A stretch of DNA of 60,000 bases from Polytrichum commune (GCA_950295325.1 OX485803.1:26600001-26660000); one strand, 5' to 3'; counted from the stretch's first letter, positions 20,101 to 31,849 are shown. Translations and numbers: made by a program. Notes: generated from the letters alone by a model not told the origin.

Positions 20101-20611
20101 TTTTCGCCCCTGTTAAGGGTCTTTCATGAAACTGCAGTGTTCATATGTGCAGTTGGGTGACACTGTAGCTGCATGTCTATTTTTCTTCCTTGGTAAATGT
20201 GCTCCTACACAAATGTGATACTGTGTCTCTGCTGGTAAATACCAACTCTTGCTTTTTGGAGAAATGCTTTCTAATCTTCCTGACTTTTCTGACTAAATTT
20301 TAGTTGGTGAACATTGTGGGTTGCAGGCCGAGCATGTGGTTTCATCATGTGCGTCAAACACCTGACAGAGAAGGGCGAACCATTGCACTCAACTACTGTA
20401 AGTTTCCAGTGTATGTTGTGAATATGTCTGCCTTGTAGGTACATTTTGCATTTCCAACTGATGTATTATTTTGAGTTTAGTAATATCGTTTGCCTCTTTA
20501 CAGAGACTATCTGATGGGAAAAACGAGTGTTTGAATGCAGGGTATGACATGCAATTCGACATTAAGTATGCATATTTCAATCTTGTGGAATCTCTGTCTG
20601 CAACTATTTGA
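17161..20611 (+). CDS. JMJ32: JmjC-domain 2-oxoglutarate oxygenase, JMJD7/JMJ32-like
   Basis: Four exons: 17161-18039, 19855-20030, 20327-20397 and 20541-20611. All introns are GT-AG, phases join exactly, and 398 codons result. The Fe(II) ligands are visible as H252-x-D254 in TSFHKDHYENLY, with the distal His in PSMWFHHV (H358 or H359). The likely 2-oxoglutarate lysine is K267 in VVSGEKHF. The order ENLYAVVSGEKHF, VPWVSVDPF, CTVRAGELLYLP, ALNYWYDMQFDIKYAYF matches the JMJD7 family closely. Human JMJD7 is a lysyl hydroxylase acting on DRG GTPases. Arabidopsis JMJ32 has been described as an H3K27me3 demethylase, so the plant substrate is not settled. An unusual insert of SQ/AQ repeats spans about residues 103-165. 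A nested MULE ends 55 bp before the ATG, so the native promoter has been displaced. The frame is intact. Confidence 0.92.
17470..17655 (+). repeat. in-frame SQ/AQ-rich minisatellite inside the JmjC gene
   Basis: Short repeats of the type 'gaatcccaagc' and 'caatcccaa' (6-18 bp) encode a run of Ser-Gln, Ala-Gln and Ala-Glu-Ser-Gln (about residues 103-165). JMJD7-family proteins normally have a short loop here. The codon phase is kept, so slippage in multiples of three is the likely origin. Confidence 0.75.
18089..18925 (+). repeat. three tandem copies of a ~275-bp block in JmjC intron 1
   Basis: Landmarks 'ttctctca' (18093, 18373, 18644), then 'gaattggatg', 'tttgcttgtgtttctttt' and 'gaatcagtacctga' recur in the same order. 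Copy lengths are about 280, 271 and 282 bp. The copies differ by scattered substitutions and small gaps. The first starts about 50 bp into the intron, so the triplication is purely intronic and explains the similar short frames in this stretch. Confidence 0.8.
19110..19124 (+). repeat. poly-G run in JmjC intron 1
   Basis: About 15 consecutive G residues within the intron. No other structure is evident around it. Confidence 0.7.
19711..19736 (+). repeat. interstitial telomere-like motif
   Basis: Two to three degenerate TTTAGGG units ('gtttagggtttaggg' plus 'cttagggtttag') near the 3' end of JmjC intron 1. A short telobox of this kind is common in plant genes and does not indicate a chromosome end. 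Confidence 0.6.
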
Positions 20612-21875
20612 AGCTTTCTGCTCCAGTGCTGATTAATGGTGACACGTTGAGTGCTATCCATACCATTTTTTTACTTGATGGTCTGCTTCTACTGCATCTA
20701 TGCCTCCAGTTTTTCGTGGATATGTTAGTGACCCTCCTCTATAAGTCCCTCCCATTTCCAATTGTATTGGAATCATGTTGGCCTCAAATCACTGGCACTT
20801 GGTAAAACTCGTGGGATCCTCCAGACTCTTGGCAGCATGCTCCTCCTTGCAGATGCTGTTGGAAAATATGGTACTTGGGAGCGATTTTTATTTCTACAGA
20901 TGCCATCAACTTCAACAGAATTGAAGCCGAGTTATTCAGGAAACAGGAGGTTTAATATTTTTGCAGCTGATAATAATTATCAAGGTCAGCTTATATTATG
21001 TCTTGGGAATCATTTTTAGGTTCAGCATGACTTATAGCTCTATATGTTTTGGAGCAATTAAACTGTCTCAAGGTTCACATCGCATTCCCAACCAGGTGTG
21101 AGTTGGTAGGTCGCATTTGGGAATCTAATTGTTGTTCTTGAATGTTGTTGTGGGCTTGTTATCACAAGAATTTCAAATATATGTTTTCAGTGTACGAGTG
21201 CTTGAACTGAGAGTCTGAGAGTTATGGGGTAGGTCAATCTTGTGATGGTGGTTCCTTCTAATTCCAACTATCTTTAATTGAAGAATAATTATTCAGGGGC
21301 TATATACAGTCACAACCTTGGATTTGAAAAATTGCCGGCAGACATTGCTAGTTTCCTGGCATATAAGCTTGGAAATCTCCAAGAGAGTCCCAAAACTTCA
21401 TCTCCGAGCCTCTATGCCAGGAAAACTAGCCATTCCTGTACAGGCTTTTGGAGTCCAAACTGATATATTATCCGAGAGGATGGATTCAACTTCAAATTGC
21501 AAATTGACCAAAGGGTACATTCAAAAAATGTTCAGTTGATGTGGTAGAGCATGAAATCAAACATGAAGTGAAATGTAAGAAGAAACTATTCTTTGAATTC
21601 TACTTTGTATGCTAGTTCCAAATTATGTTTTTATGCATACCTCTATATCAAGTGTAGCCTATCAAATCACTACTATCTCAGTCTTCGTTCTTTGAAATCA
21701 CACCAACATTGTCCACTTTTCTACATCTGCATTCAACTGATTTATATACAAATGTCTATTACAAATGTCAAGGTGAGCATACATCTAATGTTGCAAAAAG
21801 AAACTGGAAAAATATTGCCATTTTTTGCAATGAAAAAGCAGGATCTAAGCTACTACGCATAGTGGTACTCAGATA
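20612..21875. other. 3' flank of the JmjC gene, nothing recognised
   Basis: It follows the stop codon and should contain the 3' UTR and polyadenylation site. Short frames (20762-21019, 21278-21463, 21593-21862) have no recognisable domain and no convincing splice partners. The 'aataaaat'-style signals are too common in this AT-rich DNA to choose one. Confidence 0.5.
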
Positions 21876-22334
21876 CTGTAGCTCTCTAGCAGCTTGGGCA
21901 CCTTTTTGCCTAGTAATTAATGAAAGTGTGAAAATAAGTTATGCAACCCACAAAATAATATTCTAAAATTGGGTAGACTAAAAAAGTAATAAATTTTTTT
22001 GTTAGACATTTATGCGAGTCATTCCTATAATTCATGGATGGTTTTTCTAGTTTCATCTATGGCGGTTATGATCAACCTAAACACTTCCCTTAACTGATTC
22101 ATGCATATTCATGCTTGTATTGTTTTTAGATCATGAGTGAAATTGATGCCACATTGAAGTAATTTGATGCTACTTTGTTGGATTCCTTTGAATGTCACTT
22201 GCATTATTGTGATTTTAGGCACTCTTTTGAATATTATTTCTTCTTTTTTTGGACACTCAACGAAATCAATTTCTCACAAATTTAGGCACCGTTCAAATTA
22301 ATTATTTTCTGCCCAACCTGCTAGAGAGCTACGG
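21876..22334. mobile_element. TA-flanked MITE, family A, copy 1 (459 bp)
   Basis: The inverted ends are CTGTAGCTCTCTAGCAGC and GCTAGAGAGCTACGG, with TA at 21874-21875 and 22335-22336. The interior matches 31159-31604 in order, with 'gatgctactttgttgga' and 'gaatgtcacttgcatta' in both. TA duplication suggests a Tc1/mariner-type (Stowaway-like) MITE. It has no coding capacity. Confidence 0.75.
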
Positions 22335-23367
22335 TACTCTGGAGCTGTCACTTCTGAAGGTGCCTTCCTAAACAAGATATTACTGGAAGGTGGCGTGTCT
22401 CTCAAGACTTGTGGGTGCAGCGTCCACTTATTAACATGTGCAGAAGAACTGTATGTGTTGTTGACATCATTCCTAAACCTTTTGTACTACAGGCACGACC
22501 GACAATACCACTAGCATCAATCAGGGGTGAACATGAACCGTCTCAGTACATTGTGACGACAAAGAAAGTTTTGCTTTGGTTAACTGTGCTTTCGAAACTT
22601 TCTAGAGATTTTCCTGATGCACAGGCTGTATTGACCAAAAGTTCACATCCCAAATAAGGAATGTCCAAGGTTTAGGTGGCTGAGATTACGCATGAACAAT
22701 GTATGCAGTTATCATTTGTTGACCAGATAATCGATGAATGAAAAATGCTGTATGTCACATAAATATTATTTAAGTCAAATTCATGAAACACAATTTTCAC
22801 TTCATATCACAAGAATGAAGACAACTTCCAGCCGTGTGGATGTTATCTCACGGGTCATTCCCAACCAATTTTATTTGAGGAAAAGGGTTTTGAAGGTCAT
22901 TAAGCCTTTCATCTTAGATCATCTTCCTTCTGCAGAAACACTTAGGTCCTGTAAGAGTTGAGTTATGGACGGGTAACCCAAGAATGCAAAGGGATTTGGA
23001 TGGAATGCATGCAACAGAATTCTTTTTGAGTATATGTCCATGTTGACGAAGGTCACCCAGCTTTATTGGATTTGTACAAATATGTTCAAAATCTCGTCAA
23101 CTTTTATCATGCAGCATATTTGGATTGACATGCATGGACTATTGTCACACAATCTAGTGGGCCAACAATATTCACTCATGCCATGTAGTATTTCGTGTCA
23201 ATCTCCGTTGTCGTTTAATTGAAACAAAGATGCACTGCCGCCCATGATGGCCCAAGCTCCTCACTGACAAGTCCTACATGGCAAGTCCTACATGGCAGAC
23301 TATGGATAATGTGTCATGATTCTTGGAGGTGCTTGATGCAAATTTCAATAGACCATTATTCATAGTC
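22335..23367. other. non-coding stretch, possible gene remnant
   Basis: A frame at 22409-22657 (82 codons) has somewhat gene-like composition and a possible acceptor ('ttttgtactacag') inside it, but I recognise no family. The rest is AT-rich. A direct repeat 'gcaagtcctacatg' occurs near 23268-23295. Confidence 0.35.
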
Positions 23368-23534
23368 TGTCATGTAGGAATTCATGTAGACTTTTCATCC
23401 ATGATGATTTTTTGGATCCTTAGGCCTTCACTTTCAAGTGTGAAGTGAACTTGGACGGTCTCGGTCTTTTCCACCAATGAGAGTTGTCAAAACGCAATGG
23501 TCATGGGCCTTTAGTCTCGTGTGTGAAGTGGCCC
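23368..23534 (-). mobile_element. GGGCCACTTCACAC MITE family, truncated copy
   Basis: It keeps one terminal end (…GTGTGAAGTGGCCC followed by TTA at 23535-23537) and about 150 bp of interior, including 'gtgtgaagtgaacttgga' and 'ccttttccaccaatg', also seen in the full copy at 35812-36266. The other end is missing. Confidence 0.6.
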
Positions 23535-23689
23535 TTATCGTGCTTGTGTCTACAATCTCTAAATTTAGGTAAGCATGCCTTGAATGGAAACTTTCACTTT
23601 GCGCCCAATTCTTGTGAGATATGAAACATGTGAGTAGAGTGGGATGGTTACCAATCCCAATCCCAATCATCATGCCCATAGTCATTTTC

Positions 23690-24010
23690 CTCATAATCTT
23701 TGTCTAAATGAAGATCATTCTCTTTCTTATTAAATGATCATGTAGGTCTTCTCACTCATGTTGACTATTGAGCTTAGAAGAGCTAACAAATTGTGAGCAC
23801 GAAGTCTAATATATTCTAAAGGTGTTTTTTTTTTAGATCCACACTTATTCACACACCACTCAATTAAAGGTGTTTGTTTAGGATGAGTAACGGAAGCATG
23901 CCCATTTATTCTAGTGTAAACCAATGTTGTGTAGGTACCACCAATACTGATACTAGATAAAATATTAATTGAGATTCTTCTTTGTCTTGATAACATTTGA
24001 AAACATTCTT
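23690..24010. repeat. dispersed repeat, family B copy
   Basis: The block with 'atgttgactattgag', 'agatccacac' and 'cacaccactcaatt' recurs at about 26700-26870, at 1-235 and, more weakly, near 33900-34110 and 42410-42560. It resembles the arms of an old TIR element, but I cannot define ends. Confidence 0.45.
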
Positions 24011-27000
24011 AGATTATCTAGATTGCCTACCTAAGAATTATTTTAGTTTTGCTAGAACCAAAAAAGTCCACTTAAGAATGTTACGACCTCATCTACACTA
24101 ATATGTGCAATTAGGTTGCCTTTACAAATAAACCCATGCAAATTAAAATGAATTGAAACCAAATCACAAAAGTTCATAACTTTGACTGTTCAACCATGTA
24201 GCAACCACAACATAAATAGACTAAATGTATTTTGTTATCGTGGTCATAAACATTCAAAATAGTGTGGAATCTCGATAAATTAGCATGGGGCAACCTAATT
24301 GCACTTGATATACACAGTTTCTTCATTCTTATGCGGATAATCAAACCGCCAGTGATGAAGCAACTCATGGCACACTGACAAGAATGACGACTTCCTCCTC
24401 CTCCTCCAAATGGCCACTTGTCATTCTCACATTGGCTAATCCCACTTGAATCCCCACGTGGAAGCTACATTCCGGCACAAAGTAACGATGGAATATGAAG
24501 CAACTCTTGACATATTCCCTCACTTAAAAGTTCTTCCTGGTGACAACATCTGTGCCATGCCAATCACAATAGAAACTTCCTTCAAAGCAATTCATAAAGA
24601 GCAAAACAGACAGAAAAGGCAGTACCTGAATCTACAACTTGGAGGTGAAGCTACCTGCTGCCGTGGCCATGCATCAATTGCAACTGCCATTCACTGCAAG
24701 GATCACATGTCATTGCCACAGCAAAAGGACTGTGCTTTACCATATTTGGAGTAACGTGTTGCTATAATTTCTTACTCAGCCCACCTGAAGCACTTACCAG
24801 GAAACTTGTATTATGTACTTTGACGTGCATTCTATCTCTTCATGTTGTTTGGGTGAAAAGTAATACTCTCGGTGAAAAGTTTGTCGCAACGTTTTGGTAA
24901 CAATGAAAAACTACACTAATAGGTGATATTGGTGTAGTTATTTGCCACTACCAAGTAGACTTTAGGTATCCAGTCTCATCTATTGTTATAATAGATCTCG
25001 AGACCTAATATCAACTTCGTGGTACAAAAACACCAAGAACGACGATAAATGATCTTTGTAATGCATCCTTGCTTCACCTCTTTGATAACTATGAATCACA
25101 ATTTCAAGCTTTAGGAATGCACTTGAGATGCGAAAATGATAAAGAGGTCAAATCAAAGATTCTTGTTCTCTTCAAGCGATCACGTGTGTACCTCCCAGAT
25201 ATGGTATTCGTTGAACCTATAATGGGATGCATATTTTGAGCACAACATAGTGCAATTTCATCCTCACACGGGGTGGTTTTGTTTTCATGATGCACATATA
25301 GCTACAAGCCCATCATATACCACTCAAATACATGTGCCTGATCGAGAGTATCCACCACAAAATGCTCACATCCATCCTCAATTTCATATGCAAAAATCAA
25401 TCAAGTGTATAATTGAGGGTGGGTTGGAGGAACACATATACCTCCAAAATGAAGAGACCCTATAGGCCCAAGGAATTTACACTAAGTTCCGGGTCCAAGG
25501 TATGAAAGCACAAAGTGGAACTAATGTGACATCACTTTGTTGTCAAGTCTCATCAGTCCCCGCTCAAAAAACACACTCCTAGTTTGAAAAAACCAATTTT
25601 TCAAGGTTGACCCCGATCCTAAGTACGGAGGTAAGATCCATTAAAGGATGTCTTGGACCCCACGTTCCTTGGACCTAGACATCGATGTGTTGTAGAGGAC
25701 GCTCTATTTTCATCTTTTACTAATGCCGAAATGTGGTTTCCATGTGAGGGTCCTCATTCACCATTGTCAGAGTGACATGTGGCAAAACTTCAGGAAGGGA
25801 AGGAATTTTTTTAAAAAAATCACTCTGTGGTTGTTGGAACAGCAAGCCCTGTACGATAAACCCAGCCTAAATAAGTGTTTGACGGTTGTGGAATGTGAGG
25901 AGCGAGGAAGACGAGTTGGAGACGAAGTTGCAGGCGTCGTACCTTTATACAGACGGACATGGTCTTGAAGCCAGTGTCGGGATGCAACTTCTCCTCCGCC
26001 GTCGTCGCATTTGAATTCGGATGGGAATAAATTTAAGGGACTTGTAAGCAAGCAAGCATTCTTGCATGTGTTGTTGAAGAAGTCCTGGCAGCTTGGAATT
26101 CAAATATGGAAGGGGATCTTGTGGTGGTGGTGTGATTTTACCGACTTATCCGTAGCAGTGGTTTTCTCTGCGGCTTGTATCAATGGACTCGATCAACTTC
26201 CGGGGATAGATAGAAAGAAAGAAAGAAAGAAAGAAATATGACTTTTGGTGTTTATGTGACCCATTAACTATCTTTAACGCACATGATGGTGATGATGATG
26301 ATGATACCTTGGACTCCAAGTCATGTGCAGAGTGAGTCCCTCGCTGCACAGAACTTTACCTGACCCCGACACAATCCCAAGATTCTGCCTGCCAAATTCT
26401 TGCCTCGGAATGTGCAAGTCCTGTTGGAGGTCTTCGCTACACTTGTGAAGGCTGAGTCTCATGCATGTGCCACGGTTGCCTTATTAGATGGATATTCTTT
26501 TCTTTTCTTTTTTCTAAAATCTTTGCATCCATTTCTTGTAGGATATGGAGCATGCAGGTAGTGCAAGCTCGTTAACAAATCCAACGAGTGATCATAACAA
26601 TTTTCCACATAATTCTTGGAGCTCGTATGAATTTTTTATTCATTATCAAAGTGAAGACCCTCGTGCTTATTGGGTAGTCATACAGCCCCCACCCCTCGAC
26701 TCCCATGATGTTGACTATTGAGTCTAGAATGGTTAGCATATTTTAAGCATGTGGTCTAATGTCTTTTGAAAGACATGTGATTTTGGTGTTAGTGTTTAGA
26801 TCCACGCCTAACCACACACTATTCAAAGATAGTTGTCCAGATCATTGTTCAAATACATGGCATGGGTAGCCTTAAGTGCTAATACATACTTGTATTTTGA
26901 TCATCAACGTCAGGGATAAATATATTTTAGTTTTATTCTTGACATGAGGAAATATATAAAACAAGGTCTTAGGCCTATAAATATAGTAAATATGGTTTAT

Positions 27001-27676
27001 GAGCTTGGTGAGGCATGTAAAATTATGTATATGGTCATATGTTGAGACCATGCATCCTTAAAAAGTTGAGTTGTGTAGGAGCCGAAGTTGTGCATGAGAA
27101 GATTTATGAACATACCAATAATGTATACATTGAATAAGTATACTAGGTTCATGGCATTTCAACACTTTGCATGGTGAATTTCCAATTTTGTTGTGCCACA
27201 TCATCTTTATCAAGAGTCAATTAGTATGTGACATGTGGCACTTTTGCTTCATAAACGAATACAATTAGCGTCAAAGTTGCCATGTGCATGGGGTCATTTG
27301 CAGAAAATAGAATTTTAAATAAAACAAAACAAAACCACCACTCCCGGGTACCGACCCCCTTGCATCCTAAGAACCAACCCTGTTAATGCCTAGAACCGAC
27401 CCTCTTTGTGCTTTGTGGGCCTACCTCCTTGGCTTTGTGAATGGAATGGCTAGAACAAGTATTGACAAGCCATCTTAAACTGACCTCGAACCAACCCAAG
27501 ATAGAGTGGAGCCCGTTACCTACCCTACATGAAGGTAGCGGAGGCTGCTATGAGGTGGTGCCACAAATGGCACCTAAAACCATCACTCCATGGGCCCGGT
27601 CACTACTCCTACACCATGGGGAATGGTTCAAGGTAGTAGAGTGTTGGCAATTGGGAGGCATTTACAGGTGTTGGTA
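24011..27676. other. repeat-rich intergenic DNA without recognised genes
   Basis: No open frame here shows a known domain; the longest (24446-24754, 102 codons) is unrecognised. Identified parts are an inverted relative of the 236-1020 repeat at about 25490-25690, a family B repeat at about 26700-26870, and microsatellites near 26212-26236 (GAAA) and 26281-26306 (GAT). The remainder is AT-rich with no transposon ends that I could pair. Confidence 0.5.
26209..26306 (+). repeat. GAAA and GAT microsatellites
   Basis: About six GAAA units at 26212-26236 and about seven GAT units at 26285-26306. Both are uninterrupted or nearly so and are likely to vary in length. Confidence 0.8.
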
Positions 27677-27679
27677 TTA

Positions 27680-28386
27680 GGGTGAGTTTTCATGTAGGTT
27701 GTTTGCCCACCAAATTCTAGTGTGATTAAGGACAAATATGCCCAAATGTAGAGGGAATTTGATGGGGGTAGGGTTGGCTGCTCCCATCTTCTCAAATCTG
27801 GGCCCACCTACTAACCTACTTCTCCTAATTAAAAACTCCTCCTCCTAAAACCAGTCTTTAAAACCTTCGGTGATCAACACTTGTAGGTTAAAGATTCTTT
27901 AGTGGGCGCATGGAAGTCTAGCAGCCCGTGTCCCTAGCCCTCCACATTCTAGCCGACTGACAAAATGTGGTTGGATGGCGGCTTGCACTTAAGTACATGT
28001 GAACACCTATGACCCATTATTTTCTAGAATCCAATGGGCAAGTGGCCTACATGGAAACTCACCCTAAAGTTGCCATCCAACCACATTCTGGCGGTCCGCT
28101 AGAATACGGAGGGCCGTGAACACGGGCTGCTAAACTTCCATGCGTCCACTAAAGAATTTTTAACCTACAAGTGCCAGTCACCAAAGGATTGAAGATCGGT
28201 TTTAGAAGAAGAAAGAGGTTTTAACCCGGAAGAGAAGGTTAGTAGGTGATCCCGGATGTGAGAAGATGAGAATAGCTAGTTGACATAGATGAACCTACCC
28301 CACCATATTCCCTCTACATTTGGGTGGATTTGTGCTAATTTACACTAGAATTTGGTGGGCAAACTGCCTACATGAAAACTCACCCC
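27680..28386. mobile_element. fold-back element with ~290-bp inverted arms
   Basis: The left arm opens GGGTGAGTTTTCATGTAGG at 27680 and the right arm closes with its inverse, CCTACATGAAAACTCACCC, at 28386 (one central base differs between copies). Matching continues inward through 'ccaccaaattctagtg', 'ccctctacattt', 'acttgtaggttaaa' and 'catggaagt…agcagcccgtg'. The centre (about 27980-28080) contains an unrelated piece ending 'tggcctacatggaaactcaccc', which recurs at 52012-52045. TTA precedes the left end, while CTA follows the right, so the target duplication is uncertain. Confidence 0.65.
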
Positions 28387-28390
28387 TAAT

Positions 28391-29016
28391 GTTGACTTTG
28401 ATTCCCAATTTGATATCTGTTAACTACTGTATCCGATTGAACAATCTTACTATTGCATAAATAGCGTCTGGATAACAAGGAGGAGTAACTTATGTTATAG
28501 GTAGGATCTTCACTATGAATGTCACCAATACGGTAGACAATTGTACTTGCAGCCATTCGCAGATTCTCGTAAATTTTTTAATCCAAAGCTTTCTCAAAAG
28601 GTAAATATTGTTGCGGATTCAACATGGTTACTCTTCCTAATTGGACATCTATGCGATGTGTAAAGAACTTGACGATCTTCAATCTGATTTATTGTAAGTT
28701 TTTCATCTCAACTCCAATCCTCAACCTTGAAATTATAATCTCTGTGATTTGCAATCACTAACCATATTAGAGAACTTGCAGTCTGAGGCAATGGCCAAAT
28801 TGTTTGTGGTGTTGAAAGTGCCCAAAATAGGGCTACATACCATAGGTCACATGAGATTATAAACTAACTAAAGGAGTAAAAGAATGTGTATAACACATTC
28901 ATTTGATGATGATAATCAAATTGAATAGGGACCAAATTACCTTCTCGTCCATGAGGCGTTTCTTGGATATTATCTTTGTCTAGCATGACGCTATGCAATG
29001 GGCCAACTTCAAGGAG
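28391..29016. other. non-coding stretch, nothing recognised
   Basis: AT-rich sequence between the fold-back element and the LINE relic. No transposon ends, repeats or coding frames could be supported. Confidence 0.4.
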
Positions 29017-29320
29017 TCTGAACCAAACAAAAAAAAAATCCTCTTCTTGGAAATTAACTTTCTCAAGGCATACAGTAACGTAGCTTGACATTTCATGTTT
29101 GATGTAATGCTCAAACTTGGCATCCCGGAAGCATTTGTGCACATGGCACAACTACCCTTTCATGGGACCGGTGCCCTGGCGAACCTCAATGGACAACAAA
29201 TAGACATCTTCCCCATCCAACACGAAAGTGCCAACAAAGTGTATGTGGACCACCTAGTAGTCATACTGAGCGCTTCAATTTGCCCGTTGGATCAAACCGT
29301 ACTTGGGACAAGAGTCTAAC
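29017..29320 (+). pseudogene. LINE (L1-type) reverse-transcriptase relic
   Basis: The reading is 'FLEINFLKAYSNV', a stop, then 'FMFDVMLKLGIPEAFVHMAQLPFHGTG' in short pieces, then 'LNGQQIDIFPIQ'. The order corresponds to the RT blocks 'LDFAKAYDRV', 'LGIP..FI.M…LF', and 'NG…FPI.RGVRQGCP' of plant L1-type LINEs. The stop near 29090 and the loss of the RGVRQGCP block show it is dead. No endonuclease domain or poly-A tail was found next to it. Confidence 0.6.
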
Positions 29321-30075
29321 TTATTGCTTTGTCAATTGAATGAAACTTGTGTGGTGCGATGAATATCGCTAGCAATGAGTGTTGATCAAGCTTTGTAAAA
29401 ACATTTGGGTGCACATTTTGGTATACATCATGGTATCTCAACCATTGAGGCCTTTCCTCAACATAGAGAAGAAAACACTTGGCTTTTGGACAATACTCAT
29501 TTGTCCTTAGCATGCCCCATAGTGCGACATGTTAGCCCTAACGTGGAAATGAAATGACTTGGCTTTTCTCCCTAGATGCCTAGACCTACAAGTCTTCCTT
29601 CAATATAGGTCAAGTAATGTGCAACACTCTCCTCACATGTTATTGAAACCTGATTTGTTGTGTTGTTTTGTGAGCAACTTCTGGGTGAAATTGGGGACTA
29701 GATAGGGTTAAGTATATGGAAACATGTAGATACAACTTGGAAGTCCATGTGTTCTTTAAATAATCTAGGTCACCGGTCCAAGTCCTGCAGTGTAGTGTGT
29801 GGTGTTGGTGGCATGGCTTCATTTGCAATAAATTGGGCATTTGAACTTGGTGTGTTGGCCAATTGGCCAACTGGGGTTTGCATACTGTTGGTGGTATATG
29901 GAGGTTGAAACAACATGGATTCTTACCTTGGTTTGAGGCCCATTGCAAGTACAAAGTTCTTTGCTTTGACTTCATTATTCAAATTGGTTAGCATTGAGTG
30001 TGGAACCATGGCGGCCGTTACTTAACGCACATGACAGATGATTTTTGCAAGCAATAACGAACGGGACGTCCTTCT
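29321..30075. other. non-coding stretch, possible LINE remainder
   Basis: Open frames on both strands are short and unrecognised. The region may contain the rest of the decayed LINE, but no motif supports that. Confidence 0.35.
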
Positions 30076-30089
30076 GACTCACATCCCTT

Positions 30090-30533
30090 TTGGATATTTC
30101 AAGCCATGTGCACTCTTTCCCCAAACGTGGTTATGTTCAACTGAAAGTGGAGTCAAAATTACTCATTGATGTTAACTTCCAATCTTCACTTCCGCTTGCA
30201 AGGAAATTTCCTTTAGAGGACCAAGTGAACATTTTTGATGCGTGGATACACCCCATCCACGCAAGATTCATTGAGCGAGGGAAGGGGAAGACAATGATCC
30301 AACTACTTGTTGGAAGGATTGACAAACTTGTTTATGACCTTTATGAGCCGTTGTGGGCTAACATGAAAGAGTTTCTTCCTCACTCGGCCAAGTGTGGTTG
30401 GGAACTCCTTGAAAGGGACAAACGACTCTCTACGTTCATTCATAGAAGTGGGGTATGCTTAGCCGGTGCTTTGCTCTCTAGCATGATCCAAAGGAGTTTA
30501 CTTAACCTTACGTTTAGTATACACGTCCATTAA
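30090..30533 (+). CDS. unrecognised open frame, 147 codons
   Basis: The longest unbroken frame in this part of the window. It has no ATG at its 5' end (TTG at 30090), so it may be an internal fragment. Its composition is protein-like, with alternating hydrophobic and charged residues ('DAWIHPIHARFIERGKGKTMIQLLVGRIDKLVYDL' region, residues 51-85) and a C-terminal 'GALLSSMIQRSLLNL' helix. I do not recognise the family. It lies about 0.8 kb downstream of the LINE relic, so it could be part of a retroelement. It could also be chance. Confidence 0.3.
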   Translation: MDISSHVHSFPKRGYVQLKVESKLLIDVNFQSSLPLARKFPLEDQVNIFDAWIHPIHARFIERGKGKTMIQLLVGRIDKLVYDLYEPLWANMKEFLPHSAKCGWELLERDKRLSTFIHRSGVCLAGALLSSMIQRSLLNLTFSIHVH

Positions 30534-31158
30534 CTTTCTTTTTCTTTTTCCTTTTCCGTTTTGGGTGGAGGGCTATTATACAAAGATTTAAGAATTCAAT
30601 TGACCTACATTGACAACGATTGGATCTTTCAAGCATTTCTCTACACCCTACTAATACTTATAATTTCATGATTCTATATTTGACAAGACTAGGAACCTCA
30701 ATAGAGGAAGTGCACCAAACAAGAGAAACTTCAACTCGCATTTTTTTGCTAATTCACATGTAATGAACTCCCCGGGAGCGTGGTGAGTGGTATGGTGTTT
30801 CACAAAGTGAAAGACCAAAGGAAGGATGCAATATTTGGGTGGTGTATTGTGGTGAACGAGCAACAAGTGTGGTTTTCCCCGGTTGTGGACACGAGTTGCT
30901 TGGGCATGGGTGGCAGAATTGTATTGTTGACGTACAGATTCCACGATTGCATGATGATGAGCCGAGCTTAGCAATGGGGGAAAAACGTGATGTATTTGTT
31001 GCATAATCACTCCAGGGACCATCATCCATGGTGTAATTTCTTGTTGTAAACTAGAAACTTTACAACAAGGAACTAGAAACTTTCGGGGAGATTCCGACAC
31101 CTTGGGCCCCATTGGGCTGTCTATTAGACACTTCATCTTGTGTATGAAGTGTTTAATA
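30534..31158. other. non-coding stretch
   Basis: It begins with a pyrimidine-rich run (30536-30560). The frames on either strand (30666-31187 minus, 30780-30971 plus) overlap each other and show no known domain, and the minus-strand one runs into the adjacent MITE. Confidence 0.4.
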
Positions 31159-31604
31159 CTATAGCTCTCTAGCAGCTTGGGCATCATTCTGTTTGATAAT
31201 TAATTAAAGTGCGAAAGTAAGTTAGGCATCCCCAAAAAATAATATTCTAATATTGGGAATCTTTTAGAAAGTAATTTAAAATAAGTTAGACATTCAATCA
31301 TGTTTGTTTGTCTCATTTCCAGTTTATATGATAGTGTGTCAGCATGACTTGTGGAGCAAATTCATACTTGTATTGTTTTTAGATCATGAATGAGATCAAT
31401 GCCGCGTGCAGACATTGTTGAAGTTCTTTGATGCTACTTTGTTGGATTTCAGTGAATGTCACTTGCATTATTATGGTTTTAAGCACTCTTTGAATGTGAT
31501 TTTTTTTAAAATTTTGTTTAGGACACTCAGCGAAATCGATTTCCTAGAAATTTAGGCACCTTTAAAATTAATTAGTTTCTACCCAAGCTGCTAGAGAGCT
31601 ATAG
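31159..31604. mobile_element. TA-flanked MITE, family A, copy 2 (446 bp)
   Basis: The ends are CTATAGCTCTCTAGCAGC and GCTGCTAGAGAGCTATAG, a perfect inverted match, with TA at 31157-31158 and 31605-31606. The interior parallels 21876-22334 throughout. Confidence 0.8.
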
Positions 31605-31711
31605 TAATGAGAATTGACCATTGCGAAAATTGCAGCACGTGCTTAATTAGAACCAAGTCGGTGGACTATGATAGAATATTGTGAGATAATATGCTCTAAG
31701 AGTTCACATAT

Positions 31712-31847
31712 GACTTCATACTACACTTGAGGGCATGTGACCACACTGCATGATTTTGGAAGTGTCTTGGGACGGCTTTTGAACACTTCTTTTGGGGGCT
31801 CTCATAATTTTATGGTCATGGCTCTTGGCTCATGTGTGAAGTGGCCC
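31712..31847 (-). mobile_element. GGGCCACTTCACAC MITE family, truncated copy
   Basis: It ends with …CTCATGTGTGAAGTGGCCC, followed by TCA. Its interior 'cttgggacggctttt' and 'cttttgggggctctca' match the inverted full copy at 56481-56964. The distal part is missing. Confidence 0.65.
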
Positions 31848-31849
31848 TC

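Noticed and set aside
24446-24754. 102-codon frame as a gene.
   Set aside because: No recognisable domain, no splice partners and AT-rich repeat surroundings.
30666-31187. 173-codon minus-strand frame.
   Set aside because: It extends into the TA-flanked MITE and has no recognisable family, so it is most likely chance.
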